From contig JAIUMU010000003.1 in assembly GCA_022565355.1 (NCBI GenBank), positions 1 through 64,000 of the forward strand: 64,000 bases of DNA, in the 5' to 3' direction. The stretch's first letter is position 1; each line of letters opens with the position of its first letter. This document shows, piece by piece, positions 60,157 to 64,000 of this stretch. The notes under the pieces were generated by a model. It had not been told where the DNA came from. It saw nothing but the letters and a program-made list of their open reading frames with translations, and did not search any database. The stretch comes from Idiomarina sp. (GTDB lineage Bacteria; Pseudomonadota; Gammaproteobacteria; Enterobacterales; Alteromonadaceae). Both the position numbers and the translations under genes were made by a program.

Positions 60157-61509
60157 ATGTCTGCTGGCTCGCGATCGTCATTTCGATTGGTATTCCCAAA
60201 GCGTGATCACAAAATGGTATTTGCCATTGCCTTACCGATGATCATCTCCAATATCGCAGCCCCAATGCTTGGCCTTGTTGATACCGCGATTATCGGCCAT
60301 TTGCCCGATGCTATTTATCTAAGCGCCGTTGCCTTGGGCGCCATGGTACTTAGCTTTATCTATCTACTCGCCGTATTTTTACGAATGTCGACTACTGCGG
60401 TAATTGCACATGCCTACGGCGCGGAAAATATCACTGAGCAGCAACAACACTTTATTCACGGTGTGGTGTTTGCGGTAGTAATTGGCATCGCTATCATTCT
60501 TGTCTCGCCACTGTTCGCCCCACTACTCAGTTCTATCTTAGCAATTGATGGCGAGCTATTACAGCTTACCAACACCTACATTCAAATTCGAGTATGGGCA
60601 GCACCTGCAGCATTGATCAACTTAGTGGTGCTAGGCGTTTTGCTCGGCCGCCAACAAGCACGTGCCGCCATGATGCTGGTTATTTTCACCAACGCCGTGA
60701 ACGTTATCGCTGATGTGATTCTGATTATTGGCCTGGGAATGAACGTTGCGGGCGCTGCCTGGGCCTCGTTTGGTGCCGAATGGAGCACTGCCATTATTGG
60801 CTTACTGATAGTTAGCAAAGCGTTACGGTTAACGCGTTTCCCAATGCCGCAATGGCAAAATATGCGGGCGCTGCTGAATATGAACCGTGATATTTTTATT
60901 CGCTCGCTAGCGTTGCAGCTATGTATCGCTATGATGACCGGCTACGCCAGCTACTATGGCGCCCCAGTGGTAGCCGCCAATGCAGTATTAATGCAGTTCT
61001 TAGTACTTATTTCTTTAGGGCTCGATGGCATTGCCTATTCGGTAGAAGCGCTAATCGGGCAAGCAAAAGGACAAAAGAATTCCGAGCGCATAAGGCGCTG
61101 GTATCAGCTCGGTTTACTCTGGTCAATTCTATTTGCCACGGTTTATGCGGCAATATTCTGGCTATTTGGCCATACCATTGTGCGCCTGATTACCAACATA
61201 CCAGAGGTAATCAACACCGCCAGTATCTACCTGCCGTGGCTCATCATACTGCCCCTCATCGCGCATTGGAGCTATTTCTTTGATGGTGTTTTTATCGGTC
61301 TTGGCGCGAGTAAAGCGATGCGGAATACCATGCTGATAGCCGCCTTTGGTATTTTCTTCCCGGTATGGGCGATTACCAATTTCATTCCTGCCTTTGCCAC
61401 TCTTGGCAATCACAGTTTATGGCTCGCATTATGCTGCTTTATGGCTGCTCGAGGGCTTGGGCAATGGCTCTGGTTACGCAAAAGTAGCTACATGCAAGCG
61501 CAATTGTAG
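60157..61509 (+). CDS. dinF: MATE family exporter, DinF-like
   Basis: A 450-aa multidrug and toxic compound extrusion transporter with 12 spans in two halves. MIISNIAAPMLGLVDTAIIGHLPDAIYLSAVALG is the typical first-half signature. Close placement to lexA and plsB matches E. coli dinF, though two genes and no lexA coupling lie between. I see no SOS box at its start, only 23 nt from the deacetylase gene, so it may not be damage-inducible here. GGAG precedes the ATG. Confidence 0.87.
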   Translation: MSAGSRSSFRLVFPKRDHKMVFAIALPMIISNIAAPMLGLVDTAIIGHLPDAIYLSAVALGAMVLSFIYLLAVFLRMSTTAVIAHAYGAENITEQQQHFIHGVVFAVVIGIAIILVSPLFAPLLSSILAIDGELLQLTNTYIQIRVWAAPAALINLVVLGVLLGRQQARAAMMLVIFTNAVNVIADVILIIGLGMNVAGAAWASFGAEWSTAIIGLLIVSKALRLTRFPMPQWQNMRALLNMNRDIFIRSLALQLCIAMMTGYASYYGAPVVAANAVLMQFLVLISLGLDGIAYSVEALIGQAKGQKNSERIRRWYQLGLLWSILFATVYAAIFWLFGHTIVRLITNIPEVINTASIYLPWLIILPLIAHWSYFFDGVFIGLGASKAMRNTMLIAAFGIFFPVWAITNFIPAFATLGNHSLWLALCCFMAARGLGQWLWLRKSSYMQAQL

Positions 61510-61535
61510 AACAACGCAAAGTTAGAAAGACACTA

Positions 61536-61569
61536 TAAAAAAGCCGCCCTCACATTACGTGAGGGCGGC
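61536..61569 (-). terminator. Terminator of the DUF4397 lipoprotein gene
   Basis: On the minus strand an 11-bp stem GCCGCCCTCAC/GTGAGGGCGGC with a 5-nt loop is followed by TTTTTTAT. It lies 31 nt after the stop; on the plus strand it lacks a T-run, so it may not end dinF. Confidence 0.87.
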
Positions 61570-61600
61570 GAAGGCAATACTACTTTTTTGCCCAGGGGAA

Positions 61601-63010
61601 TTACATTTCTTCTGCTACAAAATCATCCATCAAGATGAGCTGCGGTAATAAGCCACCGCCGTCAGCATCTACAGCAATAGCGGTATATAAACCACCACCT
61701 GCCAAATCAAGCAAGATTGGGCCGATTGCTGCGTCTTTTGTACCCGCTAATGTAACGGTTACATAGTATTCGCCAGGCAATAGCGCCACGTTACCCGTTG
61801 CTTGAATATCACTTGCATCGAAATCTACATCAGCAAACGCTGGGGTAGCTTCACTAATATCATCGGTGGCAGTTACATAAATATCTACCGGGCCTGCTGC
61901 TGGCGAAGCATGTACAATACGTACTTGCGCTGCAGTAGCGATACGGCGATTAAAATCTTGTAACACCGCCGGCATAATAGTGCCTTCGGTTAATTCGCCT
62001 ACTGCTAACACACTGTATTGAGCTGCGTTTTCTAACGCCACGTCTGCATCGATAACTGTAGTATCGGTACCTGTAGCATTAACTTTAAAGTTGTATTCAT
62101 CAGCAGCTAAATTAATGTAATCAGAGAACGCTAAAAACGGCACATCTGTTAGTGCAACGCCATCGTTCACTAATACATCTACATTTGGCGCATCAGCTAC
62201 CGCATGTACTACCCGTACATCAGCACCTGCATCTACCGAGTGCACTACGAACGAACCTTCACCGTCAGCGATTAATAAAGCAATCGGACGATCTGTGTTG
62301 TTCGCGCCAACACTTGGGGTAGCCGTTACAAACAAATCAGCACCCGCTGGTAGTGATAGTTCACCTGAATTAAATACCACTGCTTCAGGGTCACCTGCTA
62401 CCGTAATACGTACTTGGTAATCACCCGCTGGCACTTCAACCTGCGGAGTGTAATCTTGATACGCTAATGTAGCTGTTGGCTGAGCAGCACTTAGATCAGC
62501 ATCAAGCTCGGTTACAAATACATCTACGGTTAAATCAACTGGAACACCGTGCAGTACCTGTAAACGCACATTACCATCGCTTACATCAGAGATTTCATTG
62601 GTAATAATAAATGGTTCAAGTGTTTCACCTGCCACTGAACCTAGGGCAAACACGTCATAGCGCGTGTCAGCATCAAACTCGATGTCGAGAGGTCCAATTA
62701 CAGTTGCCGTAGAACCGTCGGCAAGAATTGCATCAACACCAACTGCATATTCGCCTTCCTCAACAGTAGCGATACCAGATGATACTTGATAATCTACGTC
62801 TTCAAGGAAGTTATCGCCGTTCACTGTGATGTTCACCATTGGTGCGTCTGCAGCAGCATGATGCACACGCAGCTCGAATTCACCTAATGGTGGGGGTGGC
62901 GGAGTTGGCGGGTTTGGGGTACCGATTTCTGGGGAGCTTGAACTACTAAAACAGCCCGATAGGGCTAGTGCCAAAGCAGAAACACTTAATGTTTTTGTGA
63001 TCCTGTTCAT
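61601..63010 (-). CDS. DUF4397-repeat lipoprotein
   Basis: A 469-aa lipoprotein: the signal ends in a lipobox (ALSGC), followed by a Ser tract and a Pro-rich linker (TPNPPTPPPPPLGEF). At least four DUF4397-type repeats follow, each opening with a related strand: ELRVHHAAADAPMVNITVNG, LQVLHGVPVDLTVDV, VRVVHAVADAPNVDVLVND and VRIVHASPAAGPVDIYVTA. DUF4397 proteins are envelope or surface proteins of unknown function. The protein is acidic and lacks cysteines after the anchor. The ATG at 63010 follows GAGG; a frame to 63067 is not conserved. Confidence 0.9.
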   Translation of the reverse strand: MNRITKTLSVSALALALSGCFSSSSSPEIGTPNPPTPPPPPLGEFELRVHHAAADAPMVNITVNGDNFLEDVDYQVSSGIATVEEGEYAVGVDAILADGSTATVIGPLDIEFDADTRYDVFALGSVAGETLEPFIITNEISDVSDGNVRLQVLHGVPVDLTVDVFVTELDADLSAAQPTATLAYQDYTPQVEVPAGDYQVRITVAGDPEAVVFNSGELSLPAGADLFVTATPSVGANNTDRPIALLIADGEGSFVVHSVDAGADVRVVHAVADAPNVDVLVNDGVALTDVPFLAFSDYINLAADEYNFKVNATGTDTTVIDADVALENAAQYSVLAVGELTEGTIMPAVLQDFNRRIATAAQVRIVHASPAAGPVDIYVTATDDISEATPAFADVDFDASDIQATGNVALLPGEYYVTVTLAGTKDAAIGPILLDLAGGGLYTAIAVDADGGGLLPQLILMDDFVAEEM

Positions 63011-63085
63011 AATGTTTTCCTCGTTTAGTTTAACTAAGCAACGATTACTCGTTTTGGTTGTCAGCAACGATCAAATACGTGAGGA

Positions 63086-63107
63086 TTATTTGAACAGGAT
63101 CACATTT
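63086..63107 (-). promoter_or_regulatory. Candidate CRP site upstream of the DUF4397 gene
   Basis: On the minus strand TGTGA-TCCTGT-TCAAA matches nine of ten core bases of the TGTGA-N6-TCACA consensus, within an AAATGTGATC left half. It lies 76-97 nt upstream of the DUF4397 start, and 22-43 nt upstream of the divergent gene at 63129. Confidence 0.45.
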
Positions 63108-63128
63108 CTCTAACATGAGTAAATAAAT

Positions 63129-63824
63129 ATGCTCAAACCTGTTCTCATTTTTTTCGCTGGTGCATTGCTCATGCTTTTATTTTTGGGAGCTGTAGAGCGG
63201 CCTATTAAGGATTTTCTAGGCAATGTAAAGTTTACAAAAAATGTTACTGAACAGGAAAAATCAGTTTCTGAGCAAAGCATTATTGTGCGAAGCGAAGATA
63301 AAACACCTATCCAGAGCTCCCCTATTGCACCCGAAGAGCATGCCCTCGCAGAATATGAACAGGCAGGAGCAGAACATCACCTAAGCGCCGCACCGAGCAG
63401 TGATATTCAGGAATTGGAGGCTGCAGAGCAACGCGTAGCGGATCAAATTAGTGTATTACTCGCAGAAGAGCCGAGCTTACATAGCATTATTGAAACCAAT
63501 ATAGCGTTGCTAGGGGAAGTGAGTGGCTCAGCGGCATTTTTGAATCATCAAGCGCTATTACGCTTGATCAACCAAACTGAACAGATTCAGCCGATGTCGA
63601 TTGTATGTTCAAACAACCTTTGCAATATTTTGATTTACGGTGCCGATGAAGCACAAGCTGCTCGTTTTTCCGAACACCTTCTTCATGAACAAGCAGCCGT
63701 GGCAATAGTGGATGGATCATATCGATTATTTACTGAGGCTGAGCACAACTTCTCTCATATTGTTTTAGAAACAACTGCAATGCCCATAAATAGAAACGCG
63801 CCACCGAGAAATCCCCCCGAGTAG
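63129..63824 (+). CDS. Unrecognised membrane-anchored protein
   Basis: A 231-aa protein with one N-terminal span (about 4-22), probably uncleaved, then a variable acidic region (about 35-95) rich in Glu and Ala. A helical region (LEAAEQRVADQISVLLAEEP) precedes a C-terminal domain with two cysteines in IVCSNNLCNILIYGADE. I do not recognise the family. The ribosome binding site is weak. It is divergent from the DUF4397 gene by 118 nt, and the next gene on the right is on the opposite strand. Confidence 0.7.
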   Translation: MLKPVLIFFAGALLMLLFLGAVERPIKDFLGNVKFTKNVTEQEKSVSEQSIIVRSEDKTPIQSSPIAPEEHALAEYEQAGAEHHLSAAPSSDIQELEAAEQRVADQISVLLAEEPSLHSIIETNIALLGEVSGSAAFLNHQALLRLINQTEQIQPMSIVCSNNLCNILIYGADEAQAARFSEHLLHEQAAVAIVDGSYRLFTEAEHNFSHIVLETTAMPINRNAPPRNPPE

Positions 63825-63852
63825 CGCGTTCATTCCATTCTTTTGAATGGCT

Positions 63853-63919
63853 TTAAGATGTGTTCGTTATTTATTCTGCATCTGCACGGCGAACAATATT
63901 CGCTCGAGGCACATCTTAA
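63853..63919. repeat. Inverted repeat at the end of the partial gene
   Basis: TTAAGATGTG (63853-63862) and CACATCTTAA (63910-63919) are perfect 10-bp inverted arms, with TGTTCG (63861-63866) and CGAACA (63890-63895) adding inner pairing. The right arm covers the stop codon of the minus-strand gene. There is no T-run; a smaller hairpin CCATTC-TTTT-GAATGG lies at 63835-63850. Confidence 0.6.
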
Positions 63920-64000
63920 TAGTAAGAGTGTTCACCACGGCTATGTTCGGTGATATCACGCACGCCATTTAGCTCGCCTGGGAACAGCTCAAGCAATTGC
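63916..64000 (-). CDS. C-terminal 27 residues of a gene cut by the window edge
   Basis: On the minus strand the open frame entering the window encodes QLLELFPGELNGVRD, then ITEHSRGEHSYY, and stops at 63916-63918. The rest is outside the window, and I do not recognise the family from this tail. The strand and the clean stop support a real gene, convergent with the gene at 63129. Confidence 0.6.
   Translation of the reverse strand, partial: QLLELFPGELNGVRDITEHSRGEHSYY

Overview
The window looks like chromosomal DNA of a gammaproteobacterium, most likely a marine Alteromonadales member close to Idiomarina. That placement is inferred from gene order and protein character; no search was run. The E. 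coli-type thrU-tyrU-glyT-thrT-tufB operon, the hfq superoperon, greB/ompR/envZ, kbl-tdh, glpE-glpG and ubiC-ubiA/plsB/lexA/dinF neighbourhoods are all recognisable. There is no rRNA, CRISPR array, insertion sequence, prophage or integrase. Almost everything is core genome, so I do not claim a new multi-gene system.

Layout. 1-1.8 kb: EF-Tu (last two codons cut off by the window edge) preceded by four tRNAs and a strong stringent-type promoter, all on the minus strand. 1.8-4.4 kb: purA and an inserted class V aminotransferase. 4.5-15 kb: minus-strand superoperon nnr-tsaE-amiB-mutL-miaA-hfq-hflX-hflK-hflC, with queG divergent. 16.3-22 kb: yheV, ABC-F ATPase yheS, a lipoprotein M16 protease and yheU. 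22-28.3 kb: cysQ, nudE, yrfG, sthA, envZ-ompR, greB. 28.5-38.7 kb: csrA, tex, an AEC carrier, a FabR-controlled desaturase with divergent fabR, an S9 peptidase and a GGDEF/EAL protein. 38.8-46.3 kb: pckA, coaD, kbl-tdh, glpEG, ubiCA. 46.3-55 kb: a complete cytochrome c oxidase cluster with its heme A and copper assembly genes. 55.3-61.5 kb: lexA-sulA, plsB, a deacetylase lipoprotein and a DinF-type MATE exporter. 61.6-64 kb: a DUF4397 lipoprotein, an unrecognised membrane-anchored protein and the tail of one more gene.

How the genes work together. The first 15 kb is translation and RNA/DNA quality control (EF-Tu, tRNAs, MiaA, TsaE, QueG, Hfq, HflX, MutL). The 31-34 kb block tunes membrane unsaturation through FabR and a desaturase. 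The 46-55 kb block builds one aerobic oxidase from ctaC to SCO1 and appears oxygen-regulated through a perfect FNR-type box upstream of ctaC. LexA controls itself and SulA through two SOS boxes.

Most notable for a second look: an in-frame 15-bp tandem repeat inside mutL; the FNR box in front of the oxidase operon; the FabR operator and the fabR/peptidase gene overlap; a degenerate thioredoxin-like protein in the oxidase cluster; and the oxidase cluster lying inside the otherwise conserved ubiCA-plsB-lexA-dinF neighbourhood.
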